A stretch of 64,000 nucleotides of DNA, taken from Cryobacterium sp. PH31-AA6. GTDB taxonomy: Bacteria; Actinomycetota; Actinomycetes; Actinomycetales; Microbacteriaceae. How positions within the stretch are numbered: position 1 is the first letter of the stretch; every line of letters starts with the position of its first letter. The position numbers were made by a program, and so were the translations under genes. Below are positions 8,307 to 16,523 of this stretch, piece after piece. The stretch covers positions 1-64,000 of the forward strand of contig NZ_JASISS010000007.1 in the NCBI RefSeq assembly GCF_030063195.1. The letters run 5' to 3'. The notes under the pieces are model-generated. The model was not told the DNA's origin and searched no databases. It saw only the letters and a list, made by a program, of their open reading frames with translations.

Positions 8307-9741
8307 CGTCAACGTCGTCGGTGCAGGCCCCAACGGGCTGGCCGCGGCGGTGGTGTTGGCGAGGGCGGGCCTGTCGGTGCAGGTCACCGAGCTGGCCGGC
8401 GCCGCCGGCGGAGCGCTCCGGACCGAAGAGCTGACCCTGCCCGGTTTTCGACACGATGTCGGCTCGGCGGTACACCCGGCCGCACTCGCGTCACCGTTCT
8501 TCCGGGCGTTCGGGCTCACCTCACGGGTGCCGTTCATCATCCCGGAGGTGTCGTACGCGCATCCCCTCGACCGCACGCGGGCGGCCGTCGCCTATCGGAG
8601 CCTGGACCGCACGGCGGACGGCCTCGGGCGCGATGGACAAGCCTGGTTGCGGCTGTTCCAGCCTGTCCTCAACCGTCTCGACGGCGTCGTCGCCCTGACC
8701 GGGAACCAGCTCCTGCGCTGGCCGGACGACCCGGTCGCCGCCCTCGTCTACGGCCTGCGGGTGCTCGGCCTCGGCTCCGCGCTGCAGGTCGGGATCCTCC
8801 GCGGCGAAGCGGCCCGGGCCCTGTTCGCGGGAGTGGCCGCGCACACGCCGGCACGCCAGCCGTCGCTGGCCACCGCCGGCACCGGGGTGTTGCTGGCCGC
8901 CTACGCCCACGGGGACGGCTGGGGCTACCCGGTCGGCGGTGCGCAGGCGGTGGCCGACGCCATGGTCGCGGACATCGTGGCCCACGGCGGCAGGTTCAGC
9001 TTCGGCAGGGAGGTGCGACGGCCCGGCGATCTTGAGCCGGCCAGGGTGACGCTGCTCGACACCTCGCCCGTCTTCCTCGACCGGTTCGCCGGCGACGCGC
9101 TCCCGTCGCGGTACCGGCGGGCACTCGCACGCTTCCGCTACGGGACCGGGGTCGCGAAGGTCGACTTCGCCCTGTCCGGCCCGGTGCCGTGGTCACACAA
9201 CGAGACGGCCCTTGCCCCCACCGTTCACCTCGGCGGCACCCGGGCGGAGGTGATCTTTGCGCAGCGGGAGGTGGCCGCTGGTCGCCTGCCGGAGCATCCG
9301 TTCGTGCTGCTCAGCCAGCCGAGCGTGCTCGATCCGACCAGGGCTCCGAATGGCCGGCAGGTGCTGTGGGCCTACACGCACGTGCCGCTCGGGTCGAACG
9401 TCGACCGGACCGAGGCCATCGTGAGCCGGATCGAGGAGTTCGCGCCCGGGTTCCGGGACACCATCCTGGCCACCGCATCCTGCACCGCGCAGGGGATGAG
9501 CCAGGTCGACCCGAACCTCGTCGGCGGGGACATCCTTGGCGGGCAGGTCACCCTGCGGCAGCTCGTCAAGCGGCCCGTGGTGTCAACCCGGCCGTGGAAG
9601 ACCCCCGTGCCGGGCCTCTACCTCTGCTCGGCCTCGACGCCGCCCGGGCCGGCCGTGCACGGAATGAACGGCTGGCACGCGGCCACCCTCGTGCTGCGCG
9701 ATGAATTCGGCATACGGGAGCCGCCCACGTTGGCGCCCTGA
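8299..9741 (+). CDS. CrtI-like FAD-dependent oxidoreductase
   Basis: A 480-residue flavoprotein of the phytoene-desaturase/PYROXD2 superfamily. It has an N-terminal dinucleotide-binding motif GAGPNG (residues 8-13), followed by the acidic strand end and a glycine-rich GGALRTEE segment. The C-terminal FAD-contact motif is GPAVHGMNGWHAA. GTG 8299 overlaps the preceding gene by 8 bases. It lies convergent to the carotenoid operon but is not part of it, and its sequence is far from the crtI at 11746. Substrate is unknown; a lipid or isoprenoid is possible from family and neighbours (inference). Confidence 0.8.
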   Translation: MPDVNVVGAGPNGLAAAVVLARAGLSVQVTELAGAAGGALRTEELTLPGFRHDVGSAVHPAALASPFFRAFGLTSRVPFIIPEVSYAHPLDRTRAAVAYRSLDRTADGLGRDGQAWLRLFQPVLNRLDGVVALTGNQLLRWPDDPVAALVYGLRVLGLGSALQVGILRGEAARALFAGVAAHTPARQPSLATAGTGVLLAAYAHGDGWGYPVGGAQAVADAMVADIVAHGGRFSFGREVRRPGDLEPARVTLLDTSPVFLDRFAGDALPSRYRRALARFRYGTGVAKVDFALSGPVPWSHNETALAPTVHLGGTRAEVIFAQREVAAGRLPEHPFVLLSQPSVLDPTRAPNGRQVLWAYTHVPLGSNVDRTEAIVSRIEEFAPGFRDTILATASCTAQGMSQVDPNLVGGDILGGQVTLRQLVKRPVVSTRPWKTPVPGLYLCSASTPPGPAVHGMNGWHAATLVLRDEFGIREPPTLAP

Positions 9742-9768
9742 GCATCGGGCCGGGTCCGTTCCAACGGC

Positions 9769-10188
9769 TCAGTCGTCCACGTCGGGTAGCCAGGAGCCGT
9801 CGCCCGGCTCACCGCGCACGGTCGCGCGCAACTTGTCGATATCGCGCCGCTCCCGCTTCGTCGGCCGCCCGGCGCCGCGGTCACGCATCGGCACCAGGGC
9901 CACCTCTTCTCGGGGCGGCGGCGGGGGAGTCTTGTCGACGAAGCATTCGGCCGCCACGGTGGCACCGACCCGCTTGACCACGATCCTCGAGACGATCAGG
10001 ATGCGGTCGAAACCGTTGCTGCGCACCCGCACCTCGTCGCCGATCCGCACCGGCTGGGCCGACTTGGCCCGGTCGCCGTTCACGCGCACGTGCCCGGCCC
10101 GGCAGGCCGCAGTGGCAGAGGAGCGGGTCTTGTACATACGCACCGCCCAGGTCCAGCTGTCGACGCGCGCGGTCATCAGAGGGTCCAT
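9769..10188 (-). CDS. S4-domain RNA-binding protein (Hsp15-like)
   Basis: A 139-residue basic protein. The S4 RNA-binding fold occupies roughly residues 8-70 (RVDSWTWAVRMYKTRSSATA, HVRVNGDRAK, VRIGDEVRVR), and a charged tail includes RPTKRERRDIDKLR. This resembles the Hsp15/HslR group, which binds stalled 50S subunits with nascent chains. It lies 28 bases downstream of the carotenoid operon on the same strand and may receive read-through, but a functional link is not expected. ATG 10176 is an alternative start; neither has a good ribosome-binding site. Confidence 0.85.
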   Translation of the reverse strand: MDPLMTARVDSWTWAVRMYKTRSSATAACRAGHVRVNGDRAKSAQPVRIGDEVRVRSNGFDRILIVSRIVVKRVGATVAAECFVDKTPPPPPREEVALVPMRDRGAGRPTKRERRDIDKLRATVRGEPGDGSWLPDVDD

Positions 10189-10216
10189 CCCTCGACTCTA
10201 CGACCTCGCGCCCGGC

Positions 10217-11116
10217 TCAGGAGCGGAGCAGCACCCAGCCGATGAGCAGCATCGTGACGAGGAACCCGGTGACGAAGTTCAGCCAGAGAAAACGCTTCCA
10301 GCCGGCATTGGCGGCCTCCGCACGCTCATCCGCGATCGACCGGAACGGCCAGGCCGCGGCGATGTACGGGAGGGCGAGCACCACGGCCAGCGCTCCCGGC
10401 CAGCCGGTGGCGAGCATCAGTAGCCCGGAGACCGCCCAGAGTGCGATCGCGAGTCGCACGGTGCGCGCCGCGCCGAGCGCGGTGGCGATCGACGCGATCC
10501 CGCCCTCCCGGTCCGGAACCACATCCTGCACGGCCCCGAAGGCGTGGCTGGCCATGCCCCAGAAGAAGAAGGCCACGAGGAGGGCGACCAGACCCGGGGT
10601 GAGCGTGGCGCCGGCGACGAAGAGGCCGTAGACCGCCGGGCTGACGAAGTGGGTGCTCGAGGTCATCGAATCGACGAACGGGCGTTCCTTGAACCGCAGT
10701 CCGGGCACAGAGTAGGCCACCACCGCGAAGAGGCTGATCGCCAGCACGAGCCAGGACCACGGATGCCCGGTGCCCCCGAACACGAGCATCGCGCCAAGCA
10801 CGGGCACCGCCGACAGCACCCCGGACGCAAGCACCGTCCGATGCAGGCCCGGGTCGAGCATGGCCCCCTCGACCCCGCCCTTGCGGGGGTTGCGCAGGTC
10901 GGATTCGTAGTCGAAGACGTCGTTGATCCCGTACATCAGCAGGTTGTACGGGATGAGGAAGAACAGCGTGCCGGCCACGAGAAGCGCGTCCACCCGACCG
11001 GTCGACACGACATAGGCGGCCGCGAACGGGAACGCGGTGTTGATCCAGCTCAAGGGGCGCGATGACAGCAGCACCTGCCGGGTCTTCCACAGCGTCGACG
11101 TGGCCATCTCAGTCAT
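10217..11116 (-). CDS. crtEb: Lycopene elongase (UbiA-type prenyltransferase, C50 carotenoid)
   Basis: A 299-residue integral membrane prenyltransferase. Two Asp-rich motifs face the active site: NDVFDYESD at 65-73 and DVVPD at 198-202. The family (CrtEb / LbtBC / CrtE2) adds DMAPP units to both ends of lycopene to give C45/C50 carotenoids such as flavuxanthin. ATG 11116 has GGAG 7 bases upstream and overlaps the crtYf stop by 8 bases. It is the last gene of the carotenoid operon. Placement beside both small cyclase subunits supports C50 rather than C40 pigment. Confidence 0.92.
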   Translation of the reverse strand: MTEMATSTLWKTRQVLLSSRPLSWINTAFPFAAAYVVSTGRVDALLVAGTLFFLIPYNLLMYGINDVFDYESDLRNPRKGGVEGAMLDPGLHRTVLASGVLSAVPVLGAMLVFGGTGHPWSWLVLAISLFAVVAYSVPGLRFKERPFVDSMTSSTHFVSPAVYGLFVAGATLTPGLVALLVAFFFWGMASHAFGAVQDVVPDREGGIASIATALGAARTVRLAIALWAVSGLLMLATGWPGALAVVLALPYIAAAWPFRSIADERAEAANAGWKRFLWLNFVTGFLVTMLLIGWVLLRS

Positions 11117-11414
11117 CCGTTCTCCCCAATAATGCCCAGAGTGCGGGCAGCAGAAGCGCTGCGGCCACCGGATAGGCGAAATCTTCGATCGGGGCGAGGC
11201 CGAGGCGCAGCCCGTTGATCCTGTTCGGATCGTAGTCGACCAGGCCGATCCCGATCATCACGTTGTCGAAGAGGGCCGTGAGCACGAGCACGGCGACGAG
11301 GGCGACCCCGATGGCGGGCAGATGGTGCCGGAACCCCGGTCGGAGCCACAGGGCGACGACGGTGATTCCTCCGGCAACGACCAGGAACACGGTGTTCAGG
11401 AGCAGGTAGGTCAC
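11109..11414 (-). CDS. crtYf: C50 carotenoid cyclase subunit f
   Basis: A 101-residue, three-helix membrane protein with the lycopene-cyclase-domain motif PIEDFAYP at residues 75-82. In Corynebacterium and Micrococcus, two such small subunits (CrtYe and CrtYf) form the heterodimer that cyclises flavuxanthin. The GTG start overlaps the crtYe stop (GTGA) and the gene overlaps crtEb by 8 bases, so subunit stoichiometry is likely set by coupling. The ring type (epsilon, beta or gamma) cannot be told from sequence by eye. Confidence 0.9.
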   Translation of the reverse strand: MTYLLLNTVFLVVAGGITVVALWLRPGFRHHLPAIGVALVAVLVLTALFDNVMIGIGLVDYDPNRINGLRLGLAPIEDFAYPVAAALLLPALWALLGRTDD

Positions 11415-11749
11415 CGGGCCGGCCCGGCCTTCCGGCTGCGTGTGGCGAGCAGGAGTCGGGCGCCGTGTACGGCGTTCATGGTGAGGTAGCTGAGGAAGGC
11501 GAGGAAGAAGAACTCCTCGATCGGCAGCTCTGGCGCCAGTTGCAGGCCCGTCATCAGCGTTGTTTCGCCGCGGTAGAAGATGCCGAGACCGATGCCGGCC
11601 AGGTCCCAGGCCAGGAACAACACCAGCCCGGCACCGAGCACGATCGCGGCCCGCGCCGGCCCGCGCCAGAAGAAGAGGCGGAATCGACGGTCGAGCAGCA
11701 CCATCGCGCCGAGGGACAGCAGCAGGGTAGCCAGGTAGGCGAAGGTCAC
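11411..11749 (-). CDS. crtYe: C50 carotenoid cyclase subunit e
   Basis: A 112-residue membrane protein with about three helices and the cyclase motif PIEEFFF at residues 76-82. It is the partner of crtYf. GTG 11749 is chosen because it overlaps the crtI stop as GTGA; the much longer open frame to 12133 runs antisense-like through crtI in another frame. There is no separate ribosome-binding site, since the upstream sequence is the GC-rich repeat-like end of crtI, so translation probably depends on ribosomes finishing crtI. Confidence 0.88.
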   Translation of the reverse strand: MTFAYLATLLLSLGAMVLLDRRFRLFFWRGPARAAIVLGAGLVLFLAWDLAGIGLGIFYRGETTLMTGLQLAPELPIEEFFFLAFLSYLTMNAVHGARLLLATRSRKAGPAR

Positions 11750-13404
11750 AGCGGTCGCGGCTGTGATTGCGGCCGTGATTGGGGCTGTGGGTGGGGCGGT
11801 GAAGGCCGCGGAGGCTGTGGCTTCGGTGCCGGGTGGGGCAACGGTTCGGGCAGAGGCCCCGTGCTGGTGTCCGCCCGAACCCGCTTGAGCAGGATCTCGG
11901 CGCTGATCAGGCACATCGGCAGGCCGATCCCGGGAATCGTCGTTCCACCGGCGTAGAACAGTCCGTCGATCTTCGACGACGCGTTCGATCCACGCAGGAA
12001 CGCGCTCTGGCGCAGGGTGTGCGCCGGGCCGAGGGCCCCGCCGCGCCAGGAGTTGAGGTCCCCGGCGAAGTCGGCCGGGCCGACCGTGCGCCGCACCACG
12101 ATCCGCTCGGCGAGATCGGGAATCCCGGCCCACTCGGAGAGCTGGGCGATCGCGTCGTCGGCGATCTTCTCGATCGCCGCCGAACCGGCACCGTCGATGC
12201 CGCCGCGGCCGAGGCCGGTGTCGGCGGGAATCGGCACCAGGAGGAACATGTTCGAGTATCCCTCCGGGGCAACCCCGGGGTCGGTCACGCTGGGCTGGCA
12301 GGCGTAGAAGGAGGCCGGCGACGCAACGCTCGGCTTCTTGCCGAAGATGCGGCCGAAGTTCTCGCCCCAGTCCCTGGTGAAGAACAGGGTGTGGTGCTCA
12401 AGCTGGGGCAGGTCGCCCCGGATACCCAACATCACCAGCACGGCGCCCGGCCCTGACATCCGCTTCTGCCACCAGCGCTCGGGGTAGGTCTGCTTTCCCT
12501 CCGGCACCAGCTCGGTCTCGGTGTGGTGCAGGTCGGCGGCGGAGACCACCCGGTCGGCGTCGAGCTCGACGGTGGTGCCGTCTTCGGTGCGGTAGCTGAC
12601 CCCGGCCACGGCGCTGTGAGCACCCTCCGTGGTGCGGATCCGGGTCACCCGCGCTCCCGTAATCACCTGCACGCCCTCCGCGACGGCAATGTCGGCGATG
12701 CTGTCGATCAGTCTGGTGAACCCGCCCTGCGGGTAGAGCACCCCGTCGGCCAGGTCGAGGTGGCTCATCAGGTGGTACATCGACGGGGTCTGGTCGGGGG
12801 AGGAGCCGAGGAACACGGCCGGATAGCCGAGGATCTGCCTCAGCCGCGGGTCCTTCACGTAGCCGGCCGCGAACTTGTCGAGCGGCTGGAGGAGGAGCCG
12901 GGCGAGTCGGCCGAGCCGCGCGAGGACGTCGGGTACCAGCAGGGGCCGGAACGACGCGAAGCTCGTGTACAGGAAGCGTTTCACGGCCATCTCGTAGGTG
13001 TCCTTCGCCGAGACGAGGTACCGGTCGAGCGCCGCGCCCGCGCCGGGCTCCAGACGTTCGAAGAGACGGATGTTGTCGGCGCGGTCGGCGGCGATGTCCA
13101 CCGGCTCCGTCTCGCCCTCGAAATAGACGCGGTAACCGGGGTCGAGCCGGGTGAGAGTGAATTGCTCGGCCGTACTCGTGCCGAATAGCCGGAAGAAGTG
13201 GTCGAACACCTCCGGCATCAAATACCAGCTCGGTCCGGTCTCGAACCGGAAGCCGTCGACGTTCCAGGAGCCGGCGCGGCCGCCGAGCTCATCCTGCGCC
13301 TCCAGCAGCGTGACGACGTGGCCGTCGCGGGCGAGGAGGGCAGCGCTGGCGAGCCCCGCGATGCCACCGCCGATGACGACGGTGCGGGGGCTGCCCGTGG
13401 TCAT
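11746..13404 (-). CDS. crtI: Phytoene desaturase with proline-rich C-terminal tail
   Basis: A 552-residue FAD enzyme converting phytoene to lycopene. It has the Rossmann motif VVIGGGIAGLASA at residues 9-21, then ETGPSWYLMPEVF, and the C-terminal GGTTIPGIGLPMC segment typical of CrtI. ATG 13404 overlaps the crtB stop (ATGA); a GTG 9 bases upstream is possible. After EILLKRVRAD the protein should end, but about 40 further residues are almost only Pro, Gln, Arg, Ser and His (for example PHPQPQSRPQSQPRP). This tail looks like a low-complexity expansion abutting crtYe and is unlikely to be catalytic. Confidence 0.95.
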   Translation of the reverse strand: MTTGSPRTVVIGGGIAGLASAALLARDGHVVTLLEAQDELGGRAGSWNVDGFRFETGPSWYLMPEVFDHFFRLFGTSTAEQFTLTRLDPGYRVYFEGETEPVDIAADRADNIRLFERLEPGAGAALDRYLVSAKDTYEMAVKRFLYTSFASFRPLLVPDVLARLGRLARLLLQPLDKFAAGYVKDPRLRQILGYPAVFLGSSPDQTPSMYHLMSHLDLADGVLYPQGGFTRLIDSIADIAVAEGVQVITGARVTRIRTTEGAHSAVAGVSYRTEDGTTVELDADRVVSAADLHHTETELVPEGKQTYPERWWQKRMSGPGAVLVMLGIRGDLPQLEHHTLFFTRDWGENFGRIFGKKPSVASPASFYACQPSVTDPGVAPEGYSNMFLLVPIPADTGLGRGGIDGAGSAAIEKIADDAIAQLSEWAGIPDLAERIVVRRTVGPADFAGDLNSWRGGALGPAHTLRQSAFLRGSNASSKIDGLFYAGGTTIPGIGLPMCLISAEILLKRVRADTSTGPLPEPLPHPAPKPQPPRPSPPHPQPQSRPQSQPRPL

Positions 13405-14294
13405 CGTTTCCACGCCTTGGGACCGAATGAAGCGCCGAGGGCAATCATGATCTTCTCCGGATCCGGCACCCGAACCCGGGCGCTCATCAGTTCTCGTGCG
13501 GGGGTTGCCCGTAGCTTTGCAGACAGGCGGGCGAACAGGTCGTGGGCCGCGGTGACCGCGCGCCGGCTGCCCGCGGGAATCAGCGGGAGCACCCGCTCGG
13601 CAGCGCTGAGGTCGGCGTCCATGTCGTCGAGGATGGCATTCTTCTCCTCGTCGGTCATGGTGAGAAGGCTCACACCCGGGAAGTAGTTGCGCCCGAGGTC
13701 GTCGCGGTCGGCGGCCAGGTCACGGAGGAAGTTCACCTTCTGGAAGGCGGCGCCGAGGCTGCGGGCGCCGGTCTCCAGCTTCACCAGGTCCGCAGGCGTT
13801 CGCGGCGTGTCCTGGATGAAACAGCGCAGGCACATCAGCCCGATCACCTCGGCCGAGCCGTAGATATACTCGGCCACGCCGGCCGCGTCGAACGGGGCGG
13901 GGTCGAGGTCCCGGCGCATCGAGGCGAAGAACGGGGCCGTGAGGCCGGCGTCGATCCCGGTCTCCCTGGCGGTGGCCGCAAACGCGTGCACGACCAGATT
14001 GGTGCTGAAGCCACGAAGGATGGCCTCCGTCGTCTCCCGTTCGAGGCCGTCGAGCATCGCCCGCTGTTCGTCGATGCTCAGGCCCGCCTGGCTGGCCGCG
14101 CCGTCGACGATCTCGTCGGCGATTCGCACCAGGGCATAGATCGTCCTGACCTGGCTGCGCACGCGTGACTCGAGCAGTCGGGTGGCCAGCCCGAACGAGG
14201 TCGAATAATGGCCGATCACGGTCGCCGAACTCGCGATGGCCGCGCGGTTGTAGGTGCCGATCTCGGTTTTTGCTGCGGTGTTCCGACGGCTCAT
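13401..14294 (-). CDS. crtB: Phytoene synthase
   Basis: A 297-residue head-to-head prenyl synthase that joins two GGPP to phytoene. Asp-rich motifs are RIADEIVD (D60/D64) and RDLAADRDD (191-199), with the YIYGSAEVIGLMC segment between them. ATG 14294 overlaps the crtE stop as ATGA; the open frame upstream of it is Arg/His-rich and non-coding in style. The stop overlaps crtI. It is the third gene of the idi-crtE-crtB-crtI chain. Confidence 0.95.
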   Translation of the reverse strand: MSRRNTAAKTEIGTYNRAAIASSATVIGHYSTSFGLATRLLESRVRSQVRTIYALVRIADEIVDGAASQAGLSIDEQRAMLDGLERETTEAILRGFSTNLVVHAFAATARETGIDAGLTAPFFASMRRDLDPAPFDAAGVAEYIYGSAEVIGLMCLRCFIQDTPRTPADLVKLETGARSLGAAFQKVNFLRDLAADRDDLGRNYFPGVSLLTMTDEEKNAILDDMDADLSAAERVLPLIPAGSRRAVTAAHDLFARLSAKLRATPARELMSARVRVPDPEKIMIALGASFGPKAWKR

Positions 14295-15337
14295 CGAGTT
14301 CGATTCACGGCGGTGCCGGCCAAGGTGGTGAGTTGACCGCGCAATATTTCGGGGATGACCGGCGTGTCCAGGGCCTCCACGGCCTGCCGGGCGTGGCTGT
14401 GCGCCAGATCCTCTGCGGCGTCGAGCGCGCCACACTCTCGCAACCGTTCCTTCACGACTGCTCCCTCCTCCTCGGTGAGGTCGGCCTTGCCGATCAACGG
14501 CGCGATTTCGGACCAGGCCGTCGTGGAGCCGGCATGTGCGATCAGTGCGGTCTGCTTTCCCTCCCGCAGATCGGAGACGACGCTCTTGCCTGTTCGCGCC
14601 GGGTCGCCGAAAACGCCGAGGATGTCGTCGGTCACCTGGAACGCCACGCCGACCAACCGGCCGAAGAGACCGAGGACGCGGATGGCCTCCACGGATGCCC
14701 CGGCCAGCATGGCGCCGGCCTGCAGGGGAGCCTCGAAGGAGTAGACGGCCGTCTTGTGTTCGAGGGTGGCGATCACCTGGGCGACCGAGAGGGGCATTTT
14801 CGACGCGGTGTTGGTCACGTCGGCCAGCTCGCCGGCCGCGCTGACGAACACGGCCCGATCGAGCAGGTCGAGCAATCGACCCCGGAGTTCCCGCTCGATG
14901 GGTAGCATCGCCAGGGCTCGGTGGGCCTCACTGAGGGCAAGGTCGCCGGCGAGGATGGCGGCGGCGGCGGCCCAGACATCCGCCTGGGCGCCGACCGCCC
15001 CATGGGCGAGCGCGCGTTCCGTGAATCGGCCGGCGACATTGGCCACGCCACGGCGGGCGAGGTCGCGATCGATCACATCGTCATGGATGACGAAGGCGGT
15101 GTGCAGCAATTCGAAGCTGACGGCGACCGGCGTGGCGAGGCTGAGGTCGGTACCGCCGAAGCCGGTGAACGCGGCCAGCACCAGCGCCGGTCGCAGTCGC
15201 TTTCCGCCGCTCCCGGCCTGCTCGAGACAATCCCAGAGAGCGACGTAATGGTCCCCATGGTCGCTCGCCCTGAGCCGGCCGGCGGCAAAGAAACGTTCCA
15301 GTTCGGTCTCGACCCCGATGGTCACGGTCTCAGGCAT
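14291..15337 (-). CDS. crtE: Geranylgeranyl diphosphate synthase
   Basis: A 348-residue trans-prenyltransferase. The first Asp-rich motif is DDVID (86-90) and the second is DDILGVFGD (237-245). Lys/Arg residues for diphosphate binding occur in GGKRLRPAL. It supplies GGPP for crtB. ATG 15337 overlaps idi by 8 bases. A second, separate polyprenyl synthase lies at 46926 near the dcw cluster, so this copy is most likely dedicated to pigment. Confidence 0.93.
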   Translation of the reverse strand: MPETVTIGVETELERFFAAGRLRASDHGDHYVALWDCLEQAGSGGKRLRPALVLAAFTGFGGTDLSLATPVAVSFELLHTAFVIHDDVIDRDLARRGVANVAGRFTERALAHGAVGAQADVWAAAAAILAGDLALSEAHRALAMLPIERELRGRLLDLLDRAVFVSAAGELADVTNTASKMPLSVAQVIATLEHKTAVYSFEAPLQAGAMLAGASVEAIRVLGLFGRLVGVAFQVTDDILGVFGDPARTGKSVVSDLREGKQTALIAHAGSTTAWSEIAPLIGKADLTEEEGAVVKERLRECGALDAAEDLAHSHARQAVEALDTPVIPEILRGQLTTLAGTAVNRTR

Positions 15338-15869
15338 CAAAGTCGGTCAGCTCCTTGATTTGCAGCCCCAGCCAGGGACTGAAGGCCCACGGGTGATCGA
15401 GTACCGAGCGTCGGAGTGTCGCCGGGTCTGCCCAGGCGAATTCTGCGACCTCGTCTGAGTTCGGTAGCGGCTCCGCCGCCGTGGTCGCGAGGTAGACCGG
15501 GCAGATCTCGTTCTCGACGATTCCACTGCTGTCGACCGCACGGTAACGGAAATCGGGCAGGGTCACCCGAATGTCCTCGAGTTCGAGGCCGAGCTCGAAG
15601 TGGGCCCGGCGAACAATCGCGTCCGGAATGGATTCGCCCGGGAGCGGATGGCCGCAAAACGAATTGGTCCACACTCCGGGCCAGGTCTTCTTGGCCAGCG
15701 ACCGGCGACTGACCAGAACCTCTCCGAGCGAGTTGAACACGTAGCAGGAAAACGCGAGGTGGAGCAGGGTGTCGGCGTCGTGAACGGTCGCTTTGGGAGC
15801 CGTGCCGATGGCCAGACCCGAATCATCGACGAGGACCACGCGCTCCTCGATCAGTTCGATCTGTGCCAT
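15330..15869 (-). CDS. idi: Isopentenyl-diphosphate delta-isomerase, type I
   Basis: A 179-residue Nudix-fold isomerase interconverting IPP and DMAPP. The catalytic Cys72 lies in TNSFCGHPLPGE and the catalytic Glu in the ENEICPVY segment (119-126). As the promoter-proximal gene it raises the DMAPP needed both for GGPP and for the two DMAPP units added by crtEb. It is divergent from the MarR gene across a 92-base gap that holds a palindrome. Confidence 0.94.
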   Translation of the reverse strand: MAQIELIEERVVLVDDSGLAIGTAPKATVHDADTLLHLAFSCYVFNSLGEVLVSRRSLAKKTWPGVWTNSFCGHPLPGESIPDAIVRRAHFELGLELEDIRVTLPDFRYRAVDSSGIVENEICPVYLATTAAEPLPNSDEVAEFAWADPATLRRSVLDHPWAFSPWLGLQIKELTDFDA

Positions 15870-15921
15870 GACCGCGCCTTTCTGTGTGCTCAGTGTATTC
15901 AGCCACCATAGCCGGAAATTT

Positions 15922-15942
15922 ACCTAACTAGGTTAGCTAGTT
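15922..15942. promoter_or_regulatory. MarR-type operator between idi operon and regulator
   Basis: Nested inverted repeats occur here: AACTAG-GTTAG-CTAGTT (15926-15942) is perfect, and ACCTA-AC-TAGGT (15922-15933) is also perfect. A further CTAG follows near 15949. The site is about 55 bases upstream of idi and 20 upstream of the MarR start, so one bound dimer could block both promoters. Promoter hexamers are not clear enough to assign. Confidence 0.7.
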
Positions 15943-15961
15943 GTGAGGCTAGCATGGAGCA

Positions 15962-16519
15962 ATGTCTCAACCAATCGCCGATCCGTCCACTCCCGGCACC
16001 TACTGGGACGGCTTCGAGGACGAGGCCACGGACACGGCCACGGCGGTGTTGAAGGCGGTCCGCGACTTCCGGAGGATCGATGTGGCCATGCGCCGGCGAA
16101 CCCAGGCCGCCCTCAAGATCAACGACACCGATCTGCTGGCCATCCGCCAGCTGATCCGTGCGGAGCGGGCAGGGCAGTCGATGGGACCGAAGGACCTCAG
16201 CGCCTGTCTCGGGATCAGCTCTGCCGCCACGGCGAAGCTCCTGTCCAGGCTGACCAGGACCGGTCACGTCCGCCGTGAGCCCCACGCCGTCGATCGACGC
16301 GCTCAGGTGGTGCACGCGACACCGCGGGCCCACCTGGAGGTCAGGCGGGTGCTGGGTGACGTGCACCAGCGGATGCTGGCGATCGCCGAGGGCCTCAGCG
16401 TCGCCGATCGACGCGCCGTCGTGAGTTTTCTGGACGGGATGGGTGCGGCCATGTCCGTCGTCGAGCAGCCTCGGACCGAAGGCTCGTCTCGGTCGCCCGG
16501 CCGGAATCCCCTACGCTGA
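15962..16519 (+). CDS. crtR: MarR-family regulator, CrtR-like
   Basis: A 185-residue winged-helix protein. The recognition region is GPKDLSACLGISSAATAKLL, followed by the wing RREPHAVDRRAQVV, which carries the DRR signature of MarR proteins. In Corynebacterium glutamicum a MarR protein, CrtR, is divergent from the crt operon, represses it, and is released by GGPP. Position and orientation here are the same, so an equivalent role is inferred. ATG 15962 has GGAG unusually close (GGAGCA); an ATG at 15954 is out of frame. The apt start follows its stop by 4 bases. Confidence 0.8.
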   Translation: MSQPIADPSTPGTYWDGFEDEATDTATAVLKAVRDFRRIDVAMRRRTQAALKINDTDLLAIRQLIRAERAGQSMGPKDLSACLGISSAATAKLLSRLTRTGHVRREPHAVDRRAQVVHATPRAHLEVRRVLGDVHQRMLAIAEGLSVADRRAVVSFLDGMGAAMSVVEQPRTEGSSRSPGRNPLR

Positions 16520-16523
16520 ATCA

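Noticed and set aside
8299-9741. The FAD oxidoreductase as a second carotenoid desaturase of the crt operon
   Set aside because: It is on the opposite strand, convergent, coupled to the LMF1-like gene, and closer in motifs to PYROXD2-type proteins than to CrtI.
11750-12133. Upstream extension of crtYe to 240 residues
   Set aside because: The extra 128 residues overlap crtI in another frame and lack hydrophobic or family character; the GTGA junction gives a normal-sized CrtYe.
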